Positions 27,792 to 38,219 are shown, counted from the first letter of the stretch. The stretch is DNA of 64,000 nt from Acidaminococcus sp. (GCA_022482815.1 JAKVOM010000001.1:2252946-2316945), one strand, 5' to 3'. Notes: generated by a model from the letters alone, not told the origin. Made by a program: numbers and translations.

Positions 27792-28400
27792 TTAAAATTT
27801 AAAGGTCTCTTTCATACCATTCCAGCACTGATCTTTAACGCTTAAATTAAGCGGAGTCCCATCTTTTAATCTATATCCATCTTTAGAAGCAGAACCCATA
27901 TAATGTCCTTCGAGTTCCGGCCATTCTATCCCAATTTCCGGATCATTCCATGCAAGGCCCCCTTCATCATTAGGGTGCCAGAAATCGTTTACTTTATAAC
28001 AAAATTCCGCTACATCGGAAAGAACTAAAAATCCGTGAGCAAAGCCTTCGGGAATCAAAAATTGTTTCTTATTTTCTTCCGTTAATTCAACGCCATACCA
28101 TTTGCCATATGTCTTGGAATGAGCTCGTAAATCGACTGCAACATCAAAGACTCTACCGTGAATGGCACGCACGAGTTTACACTGAGGATAATGTTTCTGA
28201 AAGTGAAGGCCACGCAGTACTCCCTTGGTAGACATGGATTGGTTGTCTTGGACGAAGTTTACACGGATACCGGCTTCTTCCATATCCTTCTGATTATAGG
28301 TTTCCATAAAGTATCCTCGATTATCCCCATGAACAGTTGGAGTGATAATGCAAAGGCCTTCGATACCACCCACATTTTTTTCAACTTGAATCTGACCCAT
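27792..28400 (-). CDS. rfbC: dTDP-4-dehydrorhamnose 3,5-epimerase
   Basis: 202 residues with the RmlC cupin signatures GYFMETYNQKD, FVQDNQSMSTKGVLRGLHFQ (catalytic His), GRVFDVAVDLR, IPEGFAHGFLVLSDVAEFCYK (Tyr) and ENDVF-like DFWHPNDEGGLAWNDP. Third step of dTDP-L-rhamnose synthesis. Immediately downstream of rfbD. Confidence 0.95.
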   Translation of the reverse strand: MGQIQVEKNVGGIEGLCIITPTVHGDNRGYFMETYNQKDMEEAGIRVNFVQDNQSMSTKGVLRGLHFQKHYPQCKLVRAIHGRVFDVAVDLRAHSKTYGKWYGVELTEENKKQFLIPEGFAHGFLVLSDVAEFCYKVNDFWHPNDEGGLAWNDPEIGIEWPELEGHYMGSASKDGYRLKDGTPLNLSVKDQCWNGMKETFKF

Positions 28401-28419
28401 TTTATATACTTCCTCTCTT

Positions 28420-29331
28420 TTAACTCAAATCTTGCATATACCGCCGCAACGCATCTTTCCAATCCGGTAATAACCAAAATCCTTGCGCTACAAGTTTTGA
28501 TTTATCAAGCCGGCTATTATATGGTCGTTTGGCCTTAGAAAGGCCATACTCTTCTGTAGTCACAGGAGTTACTTTCGTAGTATACCCGGCAATTTTAAAG
28601 ATTTCACAAGCAAAGTCGTACCAACTGATATACCCGCCTTCATTGGTGACATGATAATAGCCATACTTATCAGTTTTAATCATATCAACTAGAAGCATCG
28701 AAAGATCAGCGGTATATGTCGGGGTTCCAATCTGATCATTTACGACACGGAGTGTGTCGTGGGTCTTTCCAACATTGAGCATAGTCTTTACAAAATTATT
28801 CCCATTGAGGCCAAAGACCCAGGCAATGCGAACGATAAAGTACTTATCAAGAATAGAGGAAACGGCAAGTTCACCGTCAAGTTTACTTTGACCATATACA
28901 TTGAGCGGTGCATAGTCTTTGCAATCCGGTTCCCATGGAATCGTACCTTCGCCATTGAAGACATAATCAGTACTGATATAGAGCATCTTAGCTCCGATAG
29001 TCTTGCAGGCTTCAGCCAAATATCGCGTACCGTCTACATTAACAGCTCGGACTTTGGGGATGTTTTCCGGTTCTTCTGCTGCATCTACTGCCGTCCAAGC
29101 CGCACAATGAATGACTGCATCAGGGCGATAATCTTTTACCACGTCAAAGACTTGTTTCCTATCCGTTATATCCAATTGACAATAAGGCATGAATTCAACA
29201 GGAGACCCGTTACGGATTCCCTTATATGCGGGAGATGTCCCACATCCCAAGGCCTCTATATTCCGTTTTGCCAGCTCGTCCATGACATCATGCCCGAGCT
29301 GACCATTTACACCGGTAACAAGTACTTTCAT
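28420..29331 (-). CDS. rfbD: dTDP-4-dehydrorhamnose reductase
   Basis: 303 residues: Rossmann start VLVTGVNGQLGHDVMDEL, catalytic YGQSKLDGE (Tyr-x3-Lys) and PTYTADLS. Last step to dTDP-L-rhamnose using NAD(P)H. 18 bases separate it from rfbB and 19 from rfbC. Confidence 0.95.
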   Translation of the reverse strand: MKVLVTGVNGQLGHDVMDELAKRNIEALGCGTSPAYKGIRNGSPVEFMPYCQLDITDRKQVFDVVKDYRPDAVIHCAAWTAVDAAEEPENIPKVRAVNVDGTRYLAEACKTIGAKMLYISTDYVFNGEGTIPWEPDCKDYAPLNVYGQSKLDGELAVSSILDKYFIVRIAWVFGLNGNNFVKTMLNVGKTHDTLRVVNDQIGTPTYTADLSMLLVDMIKTDKYGYYHVTNEGGYISWYDFACEIFKIAGYTTKVTPVTTEEYGLSKAKRPYNSRLDKSKLVAQGFWLLPDWKDALRRYMQDLS

Positions 29332-29349
29332 GCTAAATTCGCTCCCATT

Positions 29350-30369
29350 TTACCGATTCTTATACATTTTGTCGTAATAGTGTTGGTATTCACCGGAAAT
29401 AATCGGCTGCCACCAGTCCTCATGCTCCAAATACCATTTAATAGTATTTTGAATACCGTCTGCAAATTTTGTTTCCGGCAACCACCCTAGTTCACGGTAA
29501 ATCTTAGTTGGATCAATCGCATAACGGCGGTCATGACCTTTACGGTCTTTCACGAAATGAATCAGACTTTCCGGTTTACCTAAGGCCTTGCAAATGAGCT
29601 TTACGATATCGATGTTCTTCATTTCATTATGACCACCGACATTATATACTTCACCGACTCTACCCTTTTGCAGGATCAGGTCAATAGCTCGGCAGTGATC
29701 CTCGACATAGAGCCAATCACGCACGTTCAACCCATCTCCGTAGACCGGCAACGGTTTATCGTGCAAGGCATTAATAATCATGAGAGGAATGAGCTTTTCT
29801 GGGAAGTGATACGGTCCATAGTTATTACTGCAGCGACTGATAGTCACAGGGAGACCGTAGGTTCTGTAATAGGCCAGTACCAAAAGGTCAGCTCCTGCTT
29901 TGGAACTGCTATAAGGGCTCGACGTGTGAATCGGTGTTGTTTCCGTAAAGAACAAATCCGGCCTGTCAAGAGGTAAGTCCCCATAAACTTCATCCGTTGA
30001 AACCTGATGATACCGTTTGATGCCATATTTCCGGCAGGCATCCATGAGCACGGATGTACCGATAATGTTCGTTTCTAGGAAAATCTGAGGATTTTCAATG
30101 GAGCGGTCTACATGAGATTCTGCTGCAAAGTTCACGACAATATCGGGATGTTCTTCTTCAAAGAGATTATAGACAGCCTTCCTGTCACAGATATCTTCTT
30201 TTACAAAGCGAAAATTTGGTTTATCCATGATAGGAGCCAGTGTCGACAAGTTACCTGCATAGGTTAGTTTATCAAGGCAAATAATTCGATCTTCAGGATG
30301 AGCCTTCAGCATATGAAAAATAAAATTACTTCCGATAAATCCGGCGCCGCCGGTCACAATGATGTTCAA
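29350..30369 (-). CDS. rfbB: dTDP-glucose 4,6-dehydratase
   Basis: 339 residues: GGAGFIGSNFIFHML nucleotide-binding loop, AAESHVDRSIENP, STDEVYGDL, YSSSKAGADLLV (Tyr-x3-Lys) and RCSNNYGPYHFPEKLIPL. Standard RmlB of extended short-chain dehydrogenase type with bound NAD; second rhamnose step. Confidence 0.96.
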   Translation of the reverse strand: MNIIVTGGAGFIGSNFIFHMLKAHPEDRIICLDKLTYAGNLSTLAPIMDKPNFRFVKEDICDRKAVYNLFEEEHPDIVVNFAAESHVDRSIENPQIFLETNIIGTSVLMDACRKYGIKRYHQVSTDEVYGDLPLDRPDLFFTETTPIHTSSPYSSSKAGADLLVLAYYRTYGLPVTISRCSNNYGPYHFPEKLIPLMIINALHDKPLPVYGDGLNVRDWLYVEDHCRAIDLILQKGRVGEVYNVGGHNEMKNIDIVKLICKALGKPESLIHFVKDRKGHDRRYAIDPTKIYRELGWLPETKFADGIQNTIKWYLEHEDWWQPIISGEYQHYYDKMYKNR

Positions 30370-30383
30370 ATCGTATCTTCCTT

Positions 30384-31268
30384 TCAGTTATCATGGAAAA
30401 AACGACCCTCAGCAACTTTCAAGAGGTATTGGCCATAAGGGCTCTTTCCATATTTATGAGCACTCTCAAGCAGTACTTCCTTTGTAATCCAGCCGTTGCC
30501 ATAAGCAATATCTTCGAGAGCAGCAATCTGGATGCCGGCACGCGTTTCAACCGCTTTAACAAAGTTTGACGCGTCACTGAGACTGGCCACTGTTCCTGTA
30601 TCAAGCCAGGCATAACCCCGCCCTAAAGTCACTACATTGAGCTGTCCTTTTTCCAGATAAATCTTATTCAGGTCTGTAATTTCAAGTTCTCCACGAGCGG
30701 AAGGCTTGACCTGCTTAGCATATTCACATACCCTGCTCCCGTAGAAATACAGCCCTGTTACTGCATAGTTAGATTTCGGATGCTGCGGCTTTTCTTCAAT
30801 AGAGATTGCCTTACCATTTTCATCGAATTCAATGACACCAAAACGCTCCGGATCATCCACATAATAACCAAAAACGGTCGCACCAGTATTGTGGGATGCT
30901 GCCTCTTGAAGGTGTTTAGTCAGGCCGGCTCCATAAAAGATATTATCTCCCAAAATCATGGCGCAAGAATCACCGTTGATAAACTCTTCACCCAAGATAA
31001 AGGCCTGAGCCAGCCCATCGGGAGAAGGCTGAACCTTATAGGAAAGATGGATACCATAACGAGAACCATCACCGAGAAGCCGTTCAAAATTAGGAAGGTC
31101 ATGAGGCGTCGAGATAATGAGAATGTCCCTAATGCCTGCCAACATGAGGGTAGACAACGGATAATAAATCATTGGTTTGTCATAAACCGGTAATAATTGC
31201 TTTGATGTAACCATTGTAAGTGGATAAAGACGTGTACCACTTCCACCCGCTAAGATGATACCTTTCAT
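30384..31268 (-). CDS. rfbA: Glucose-1-phosphate thymidylyltransferase
   Basis: 294 residues from the ATG at 31268 ([18 protein letters not shown]), with GGAGGG upstream; an upstream in-frame start would add 12 unlikely residues. Motifs [45 protein letters not shown] and the LDTGTVASL region are RmlA. First step of dTDP-rhamnose synthesis; gene order rfbA-B-D-C. Confidence 0.95.
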   Translation of the reverse strand: MKGIILAGGSGTRLYPLTMVTSKQLLPVYDKPMIYYPLSTLMLAGIRDILIISTPHDLPNFERLLGDGSRYGIHLSYKVQPSPDGLAQAFILGEEFINGDSCAMILGDNIFYGAGLTKHLQEAASHNTGATVFGYYVDDPERFGVIEFDENGKAISIEEKPQHPKSNYAVTGLYFYGSRVCEYAKQVKPSARGELEITDLNKIYLEKGQLNVVTLGRGYAWLDTGTVASLSDASNFVKAVETRAGIQIAALEDIAYGNGWITKEVLLESAHKYGKSPYGQYLLKVAEGRFFHDN

Positions 31269-31319
31269 TCTAATTCTTTTCCCTCCTAAAAGAACGTACA
31301 ACATGTTATTATCAAGCCT

Positions 31320-32213
31320 TTAATGAGCAGAAACATATTCAGAATTAGGATTAAACATAATTTTTAAAATCATAAAAGCTCTGGAACTTTGTCCACGAAA
31401 AATTCGGTGTAGCATACTATAGATAATGCCAAGGTAAACAGTGAGTAAACACAAGGGATGATACTTTCGAGTAAAAATTATTCGATTCCTAATCATGTAG
31501 AAATCAGACAGTTCTGATCTATAGCTTTTATTTCCTCCTGTGGTTGCACCTTCTTTATGGTAAACAATACTATCAACTGCGCAGGCAAAAGTAAATTTAC
31601 CTTTAGATCGTTCGACTAAATCTAACTCCTCATAATACAAAAAATAATCTTCTGAAAATAGTCCTACCTGCTCAAGAAATTCTCTGCTTAGGCATAAAGA
31701 AGCACCAATTATATAATTGATTTTCGAAAGTTCCTCTTGCTTTGTGATGTTTTTTACTGTACTTAAGTACTTATTATATTTTGCTCCATAACCTTGAACT
31801 GAAACCCGATCCCAATATGATACAATTTTCGATCCACACATCCCAATCGATTTATCTTCCTTAAACTTGCTAATTATAGCATCGAGAGCTTGTTCATCTA
31901 CGATTGTATCATTATTTAAGATCCAAATATAATCCATATCTCCCTTTTCTTGAGCATATTTAATACCAACATTATTGCCACCAGCATACCCATTATTTCT
32001 ACCAGCTTGAACAAATGTAAAACGTGAATCCAAAGATTTCATTATCCAACTATTAATAATACTTTCTGAGTTGTCATTTGAGGCATTATCGACGACTACC
32101 ACATGATAGTTGGGATAATTTAATTTTTGTAAACTGGTCAAACATTCATTAGTATCCTCAGCATTTTTATAGTTTAAAACAATTATGTATACTCTAGGAA
32201 AAGGACTTTTCAT
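31320..32213 (-). CDS. Family 2 glycosyltransferase, rhamnosyltransferase-like
   Basis: 297 residues: VYIIVLNYKNAEDTNECLTS, VVVDNASNDNS, NNGYAGGNNVGIKYA, ILNNDTIV (DxD-type) and EDYFLYYEELDLVERS. This WbbL-like subgroup commonly transfers rhamnose. Position right before rfbA supports use of dTDP-L-rhamnose, but that is inference. Confidence 0.82.
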   Translation of the reverse strand: MKSPFPRVYIIVLNYKNAEDTNECLTSLQKLNYPNYHVVVVDNASNDNSESIINSWIMKSLDSRFTFVQAGRNNGYAGGNNVGIKYAQEKGDMDYIWILNNDTIVDEQALDAIISKFKEDKSIGMCGSKIVSYWDRVSVQGYGAKYNKYLSTVKNITKQEELSKINYIIGASLCLSREFLEQVGLFSEDYFLYYEELDLVERSKGKFTFACAVDSIVYHKEGATTGGNKSYRSELSDFYMIRNRIIFTRKYHPLCLLTVYLGIIYSMLHRIFRGQSSRAFMILKIMFNPNSEYVSAH

Positions 32214-32282
32214 CTTACTTGTTTACTCTCCCTGATGAATCATAAAGTAATTAATCCGCATGTAAAAAACTTTAGGATTTCA

Positions 32283-34307
32283 TTAAAAATCAATGTCATT
32301 TTTTAATATATTACTAGCAGCTTCTATGGTAAAGTTTTCCTTTGTATATTGAAGTTCTTTTTCAGATTGCTGCTGCCAATATTGAGGATCTTGTAATAGC
32401 TGGACAACTCTTCCTGCATAATCAGTAGCATCACCAACCTCGGTAACTTCAATACACTGTTCTACTTTCTTTAAGCCTTCAGCACCAATAGTTGTTGTGA
32501 CCGTTGGAACGCCCCACCTTATAGCTTCAACAACTTTACCTTTTATACCCGCTCCGTATCTCAATGGAACTACAACTACCCTGCACCTCATGTACAATTT
32601 TTTAAGTTCCATATCATCAATAAATCCAGTAACTATTACTTTATTACTTGCAAATGACTTTATATCTGCAGTAGGATGAGATCCTACAATATACAACTTA
32701 ATGTTAGGTATTTCTTTTAATATCAAAGGAAATACGGAATTCATAAACCACAGTATCGCATCCTCATTCGGCTTATGACCAAATCCACCAACAAACAACA
32801 ATCCATCTCTTTCATCAAACTTTGGTATTATAGTACTATTCAGGATTTTATTGTCATAAAGATAAATAGGAATAGCAGAAATTCGTTTTTGAGGATACAT
32901 CGATTTCAAAATGTCCTCCTCATAACTGCCAGGAGTATAAATAACGTCCGCATTTTCGAATAGGTAGCCTTCTATTTTTTTCCATCTCTCTATAGACTTT
33001 AGCAAATCTGGATTTTTTTCTATTTCATATTGTCTACTTTCACGAATAAAATGTAAGTCATGCCCATAATAAATGATTTTGGCGCGAGTCAACTTTTTAA
33101 ACAAATCCATATACTTTATGGAAACATTCGGCCTATTCAAGCATGCATAATCTACAAATTGACCATGCTCCTTAAGCCATTCGAAAAATTTTTCTCTATT
33201 CCAACTATCCCCACCAAGAACTTCTATACCCATTTGCTCCAAGTTAGTGGTATAAGGTTCATGCAAAAAGTAATCATCACCTACAAATATGACATGAAGT
33301 CCCATCTTCACAAACAATTTAAGATAATGATAGGTTGTCCTACTTCCAGCATCTTGATCAAAACGAGGTACATACCGATCTATTACTAAAATTATCTTCT
33401 TTCCAAAGCTACAATCTCGAGCGAAAAATTTACTATCTTTTTCCTGTCTTTCGCAATTATCTCTACAGATGGATTTATATCCATAATCTTTCAATCCGCT
33501 CACAATCATCGAAAAAGGCTGATAAATAATTTTTAATTTATAGCTTTGAGCTAATTCACAGACATCATGCATTTCGTCTGCATCTTTAGGAAAAGGATGA
33601 GACATTTTTTCAAAGAATTCGTACGTTGCAATAAAAAACGGATAACTTAAAGCAGATACGGTTTTAACATAACTATTCTCAACTGATGTTAACGGGAATC
33701 CAAACCCCATTCTTTCATATTGACCATTCTCCCATCGAATCGAACCTGCATCCAAAATCTTACCATCATAGGACAAGATTTTAGCCCCAGCTAATCCTAT
33801 ATCATTGTTCGCATCAAAGACTTTCACTAAGTTTGAAAGCCAATTCTTCTGAACACTATCGGGAGCTTTCAGTACGCAGGCATATTCTGACTTAGAATGC
33901 AAATCCTGTTTTTCTTTAGTATTTATGACTGAAATTCCATGCGCCAATTTCGTAAGTTTTTCTATTTGCTCTTTGTCCTTTGTAAAAACCTTAACTTCAT
34001 ATTCTACATCATTTGTATTTGCTAAAATCTTTTCCAAGGAAAAATACGTCTCAGCAAAATTATTACCTGCAATTACATAAATAGTAACAGTTGGTTTACT
34101 AAATTTATTAAATACAAGCTGTTTGTAATTTTGCAATGTAGATGGCCTACTTAAATCTAGATTCACATCATCTGGTGAGGCATCATATGTCTTAACATAA
34201 TTTTTTATTTTCTCGAGAATTTTTGAAGGAGGTTCATTTTTACAAAATTTAATAAAACTTTCCACTTTGTATTTATCTATACCCTTCAAAATGGATGAAA
34301 CTTTCAT
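32283..34307 (-). CDS. Large two-domain glycosyltransferase (GT2-like N-terminus, GT4 C-terminus)
   Basis: 674 residues. Residues about 70-260 resemble a degenerate GT2 domain (TIYVIAGNNFAETYFSLEKI, IGLAGAKILSYDGKILDAGS) with no obvious DxD. Residues 300-674 are a GT4 fold with FVGGFGHKPNEDAILWFMNS, LYIVGSHPT, VTGFIDD and the EX7E region PLRYGAGIKGKVVEAIRWGV. It probably adds one glycan residue; the N-terminal domain may bind acceptor. Starts ATG at 34307 behind AGGAGAG. Confidence 0.75.
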   Translation of the reverse strand: MKVSSILKGIDKYKVESFIKFCKNEPPSKILEKIKNYVKTYDASPDDVNLDLSRPSTLQNYKQLVFNKFSKPTVTIYVIAGNNFAETYFSLEKILANTNDVEYEVKVFTKDKEQIEKLTKLAHGISVINTKEKQDLHSKSEYACVLKAPDSVQKNWLSNLVKVFDANNDIGLAGAKILSYDGKILDAGSIRWENGQYERMGFGFPLTSVENSYVKTVSALSYPFFIATYEFFEKMSHPFPKDADEMHDVCELAQSYKLKIIYQPFSMIVSGLKDYGYKSICRDNCERQEKDSKFFARDCSFGKKIILVIDRYVPRFDQDAGSRTTYHYLKLFVKMGLHVIFVGDDYFLHEPYTTNLEQMGIEVLGGDSWNREKFFEWLKEHGQFVDYACLNRPNVSIKYMDLFKKLTRAKIIYYGHDLHFIRESRQYEIEKNPDLLKSIERWKKIEGYLFENADVIYTPGSYEEDILKSMYPQKRISAIPIYLYDNKILNSTIIPKFDERDGLLFVGGFGHKPNEDAILWFMNSVFPLILKEIPNIKLYIVGSHPTADIKSFASNKVIVTGFIDDMELKKLYMRCRVVVVPLRYGAGIKGKVVEAIRWGVPTVTTTIGAEGLKKVEQCIEVTEVGDATDYAGRVVQLLQDPQYWQQQSEKELQYTKENFTIEAASNILKNDIDF

Positions 34308-34341
34308 TTTAACTCTCCTGATTACACAAAATTTCTTTACG

Positions 34342-35040
34342 CTATATTAAGGCTTTAAAATCTAAAATTGCTTTTCTATAATCCTCAGGCACTCCAATAT
34401 CAATAAAATATCCCTTGCTAAGGAATGCAGTAATCTTTTTTTCTATCACTTTTCTCTCTAAAAAGTCTTTCTCAAGCATAAATACACTTAGTGGAAAATC
34501 CCGAAAAATGTTGCGTTGAATTAAATATACTCCACCATTTATATATCCACATTTACATGGTTTTTTCTCTTCAAATCCTGTAATACGAAATTGCTCATCA
34601 AATTTAATTGTTCCATATCTGTTAAACTCTTTCATTTCTTTTATCGAAATGACTATATCAGCTTTATTTTGTTTTTGAAAATCTTGTAAAGCTTTCAAGT
34701 CAACATCAAAAAAAGTATCACCATTTAGCACCAAAACGCTATCTTCTCGACATAAAGTTAAAGCTTTCTTTAAAGCTCCACCAGTTTTAAGAGGAGTAGA
34801 TTCCACTGAGTACACTAAATCTATATCGTAATATCTATTTCCAAAATAATCTTTAATCACTTTACTCTTATATCCGACTGCAAGCACTACTCTAGTTACA
34901 GAAAATTTACGTAAATAATCAAGTTGAAACTTCAAAAATGGCTGTCCATTTATCGGTGCCATAGGCTTAGGTAAATCCTTAACAACTGATCTTAATCTTG
35001 TTCCAAATCCACCCGCTAAAATAACAGCTTCCATCGTCAC
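34342..35040 (-). CDS. hddC: D-glycero-alpha-D-manno-heptose-1-phosphate guanylyltransferase
   Basis: 232 residues; GTG at 35040 overlaps the gmhA stop by 4 bases, an ATG two codons on is equally possible. Nucleotidyltransferase loop LAGGFGTRLRSVVKDLPKPM, VLNGDTFFDVD (metal Asp) and GGVYLIQRNIF. Last step giving GDP-D-glycero-alpha-D-manno-heptose. The hddA-gmhA-hddC order supports this over a mannose-1-phosphate enzyme. Confidence 0.85.
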   Translation of the reverse strand: MTMEAVILAGGFGTRLRSVVKDLPKPMAPINGQPFLKFQLDYLRKFSVTRVVLAVGYKSKVIKDYFGNRYYDIDLVYSVESTPLKTGGALKKALTLCREDSVLVLNGDTFFDVDLKALQDFQKQNKADIVISIKEMKEFNRYGTIKFDEQFRITGFEEKKPCKCGYINGGVYLIQRNIFRDFPLSVFMLEKDFLERKVIEKKITAFLSKGYFIDIGVPEDYRKAILDFKALI

Positions 35041-35684
35041 TTAGCATCTCCAAAAAACTCATTTTCAACAGCCAGACAAATTGCATGGTAAACAGGAAGA
35101 TGTAGTTCCTGAACCTTATAGGTTTCAACTTCATCAACGTTAATGCATAAATCGGCTAATTCCTTTAAAGCTCCACCCGTTTTACCAGTAAGTCCTATCA
35201 CTTGTAATCCCAATGCTTTTGCAACCTCGCTAGCAAAAATAACATTCTGTGAGTTACCCGAAGTGCTTATTGCCAGCAAAACATCCCCAGCATTTCCATA
35301 ACCCAAAATTTGTTGTGAATAAACCAAAGCCGGATCAACATCGTTGATAAAAGCTGTACTAAGACTCGTTTCTTCAACCAAAGCAATAGCTGGTAATGGC
35401 ATTTCTAATTTTTCAATAAACAACGATCCGTGCTTAGAGTCAACTAACTTCTCACGTATACATTTCGATAAAAATCTTTTATGGGTAAAGGACTTCATTA
35501 GTTCCCCTACGATATGTAGGGCATCTGCAGCGCTACCACCATTTCCACAAACTAAAAGTTTATGGTTCGAAGAAAAACATCCAGTCAAAAGTTCAACTGT
35601 TTTAGAGATTTGGCTTTCATTAGAGACCAATTTAGGATATCTCTTGATTAAGTCATGGATATATCTCTTACTTGTAGCTTTCAT
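35037..35684 (-). CDS. gmhA: Sedoheptulose-7-phosphate isomerase
   Basis: 215 residues, SIS fold: LLVCGNGGSAADALHIVGEL, ISTSGNSQNVIFA, GLTGKTGG and HLPVYHAICLAVENEFFG (catalytic His/Glu). Converts sedoheptulose-7-phosphate to D-glycero-D-manno-heptose-7-phosphate, feeding HddA. Overlaps hddA by 4 bases. Confidence 0.92.
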   Translation of the reverse strand: MKATSKRYIHDLIKRYPKLVSNESQISKTVELLTGCFSSNHKLLVCGNGGSAADALHIVGELMKSFTHKRFLSKCIREKLVDSKHGSLFIEKLEMPLPAIALVEETSLSTAFINDVDPALVYSQQILGYGNAGDVLLAISTSGNSQNVIFASEVAKALGLQVIGLTGKTGGALKELADLCINVDEVETYKVQELHLPVYHAICLAVENEFFGDAK

Positions 35685-36679
35685 ATTTTATCCTCATTGC
35701 TTTCTTCAGAATAGTAAATGATTCTCGATCCACCAGATTCAAATTCAAAAGGAATATAGAGCAAATCACTTAAAGCTTTTTTTAAATAATTTCTTCTATC
35801 AGGATTAACATAAAACAACAAAAAGCCTCCTCCTCCAGAACCTAAAAGTTTTCCACCTAAAGCTCCATTGGATAACGCCCTTTCATACATTTCATCGATT
35901 GCATCTGTAGACACGTTTTGGGAAAGACTCCTTTTAATTTTCCAAGATTCATGAAGAAGACGCCCAAATTCATCCAAATCTGATTTGCTTGTAAGAATAT
36001 CTTCTGCTTCCTTTACCATGTCTTTCATCTTTAACAAACGTCGAATTTTATTCTGAAAGTTCTCTTTTATTTTTTCATGCACCTGGAATGACATATGCGA
36101 GAATCCGGTAAAAAACAGCATGAGAGAATCATTTAAAAGTTTCTTGCGACTGCGGGATAAAATAATAGGCTTCACATTATATCCATCAGCTTTAATTTCA
36201 ATGTGATTTAATCCACCGAATGAAGCTGCGATTTGATCTTGAATCCCACCTGCCTCTGCGCATAAGACTCTTTCTGCGAAAATAGCTTCATCAGCAAGTT
36301 TGCGCTTATCTATCGCCTCACCACGTAAGGTATGAAACGCATTTAACATACCTGCTGCAAAAGACGAACTAGTCCCCAAACCCGTACGAGCAGGTAAATC
36401 AGCATCATATGTCAAACGAATATTGTGGATGCCTAAGAATTTCATACAATTTCTTATTAAGGGATGTTCAATATCTTCAATTGAGTTAACTCGTTCTATT
36501 TTAGAATAAACCAGTTCGTTTTTATAAGTAAAAAACTCAGGCAGCTTTCTAACTGTTACATAACAATATTTATTGAAAGTAGTGGATAATACAGCCCCGC
36601 CATATTCCGAATAAAATTCTTCTAAATCAGTTCCACCGCCAAAAAAAGACATCCTAAAAGGAGTTTTGGTAATAACCAT
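35681..36679 (-). CDS. hddA: D-glycero-alpha-D-manno-heptose-7-phosphate kinase
   Basis: 332 residues, GHMP kinase: MSFFGGGTDLEEFYSEYGG, ATP loop LPARTGLGTSSSFAAGMLNA, AGGIQDQIAASFGGLNHIEI and GGKLLGSGGGGFLLFYV. Makes the alpha-1,7-bisphosphate, which GmhB must dephosphorylate; that neighbour is broken here. Starts inside the 3' end of the gmhB remnant. Confidence 0.92.
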   Translation of the reverse strand: MVITKTPFRMSFFGGGTDLEEFYSEYGGAVLSTTFNKYCYVTVRKLPEFFTYKNELVYSKIERVNSIEDIEHPLIRNCMKFLGIHNIRLTYDADLPARTGLGTSSSFAAGMLNAFHTLRGEAIDKRKLADEAIFAERVLCAEAGGIQDQIAASFGGLNHIEIKADGYNVKPIILSRSRKKLLNDSLMLFFTGFSHMSFQVHEKIKENFQNKIRRLLKMKDMVKEAEDILTSKSDLDEFGRLLHESWKIKRSLSQNVSTDAIDEMYERALSNGALGGKLLGSGGGGFLLFYVNPDRRNYLKKALSDLLYIPFEFESGGSRIIYYSEESNEDKI

Positions 36680-37216
36680 TTTTATTCATTTCTCCATCTA
36701 ATAAAATAATATGCCTTGCCGCTTGGTATAAATTACGACATACAAAATTCGCATCTGTATCAATATTTCCAATGGCAATTGTTTTTATTCCGTATCTTTT
36801 TCCTGCCAAAATATCAGATTCACTATCTCCTATCATCCAACTGGCAGATCGATCAATATTAAAATCCTTTTCTGCTTTAAAAAAAGTCCTATTTTTGGCT
36901 TTCTGCAGTTACAAGTACCCTTTTGATGAGGACATACATATACAGCATCTATATCTGCTCCATACTCACGTACTGCAAAAATCATTTATCGGTGAATATT
37001 ATCAACGTCATCCATTGACATTTTATGGAGAGCTACCCCACGCTGGTTAGTCACTACGATGACTTTGTAACCTGCATTCTTTAAAATTTTTATTGCGTTA
37101 AAAACATGGGGCAAAAATTCAAACGAGCTCCATTTAGTTATATATTCGCCTTCAAGTGCCTTTTTATTAATGACACCATCACGGTCGAGGAAAACTGTCT
37201 TTGCTGCACCTGCCAT
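36654..37216 (-). pseudogene. gmhB: D-glycero-D-manno-heptose-1,7-bisphosphate phosphatase, inactivated
   Basis: The HAD-type GmhB sequence is recognisable throughout: MAGAAKTVFLDRDGVINKK, VVTNQRGVA, AVYVCPHQKGTCNCRKPK and MIGDSESDILAGKRYGIKT. Two lesions break it: an in-frame TAA after DNIHR (at 36986-36988) and a one-base loss in a T-run (A-run at about 36879-36885 on the plus strand), where GLFFKAEKDFNID would otherwise continue. The chemical step would need another phosphatase. Sequencing error could explain the homopolymer lesion but not easily the stop. Confidence 0.85.
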
Positions 37217-37304
37217 AATTTCTCCTAAAATCTTATATTTTTATGTACCAAAATGATCTTACGGTCTTAAAGGTTAAATTTTAGCACAATAGAAATGACT
37301 ATAA

Positions 37305-38219
37305 TCATTTCCAATAATTTTTAGACATACTAAACTTTCTATTAATAAAATTTGGCAGAAAAGCATGGATTTTTCCAACCCTGTAGCCAATAAACTTACA
37401 TGCATCACGTAAAAGCATAGATGGTATTATTAATGGATTGTTTAAGAGGAAGAATTTTAATTCAGAAATGACAAATTTTACTCCTTCTCCCTCCGCCTTG
37501 CCAAAAGTCTTTTGAATCCATGGTTCGTCAGCATGAAATACTCCGGTATCAAAATAGCGTCTAAACTCTTGTTCCACTGAATAATTATGAGAATGATATA
37601 CTACTGCGTCTGCACAATAAGAATTACTCCAGCCAGCCAATATCATCTTAGATGCCACATAAGTGTCTTCTCCAAGTATTACATCTGAAGGAAACCCTCC
37701 GACCGCATCCAAGGCTTCTCGCCTATACGCAGCAAACGTATCTGAGATAAAAGATACCTTAATACCAAGTTCATCTATATCTTTACGGGTTTTAATCCTA
37801 CTCTTAGCAGGGTAATTGAAAATCCTCGCTCGCGAGGCTAAAACCGAGGCATCCTTATGAGGAATTTGTCTACCATAGGCACATCCAACACTAGGGTCTT
37901 TAAAGGCGTTTAGCAAATTACAAATTGATTTATTATTATAGGGAATTGCGTCTTGCGTCATAAACACCAAGAAATGATAATTTCCACATAGTTCTGCCGC
38001 TTTCTGCCTGCTTCCCCCGTGATTAAACTCTTGGTGGGTAATTTTAAAGATCTTGTAATCAAGACCATCTAAGTCATTTTTATAAGTATCAAATTCAGAT
38101 CCTGAATCCACTATAAGAAGATCAAAGTTTACTTCTTCCTGAACTTTTAAAGCTTGAAGAAGTATATTAAATTTCCTATCAGGATTATAAATAGGTATAA
38201 TGATTACTACATTTTTCAT
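37305..38219 (-). CDS. Family 2 glycosyltransferase, first gene of the glycan operon
   Basis: 304 residues: VVIIIPIYNPDRKFNILLQA, LLIVDSGSEFDTY, EFNHGGSRQKAAELCGNYHF, MTQDAIPY (DxD-like) and ILGEDTYVASKMILAG. Rhamnosyltransferase-like subgroup. It starts at 38219 after a leader of about 220 bases. Confidence 0.82.
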   Translation of the reverse strand: MKNVVIIIPIYNPDRKFNILLQALKVQEEVNFDLLIVDSGSEFDTYKNDLDGLDYKIFKITHQEFNHGGSRQKAAELCGNYHFLVFMTQDAIPYNNKSICNLLNAFKDPSVGCAYGRQIPHKDASVLASRARIFNYPAKSRIKTRKDIDELGIKVSFISDTFAAYRREALDAVGGFPSDVILGEDTYVASKMILAGWSNSYCADAVVYHSHNYSVEQEFRRYFDTGVFHADEPWIQKTFGKAEGEGVKFVISELKFFLLNNPLIIPSMLLRDACKFIGYRVGKIHAFLPNFINRKFSMSKNYWK

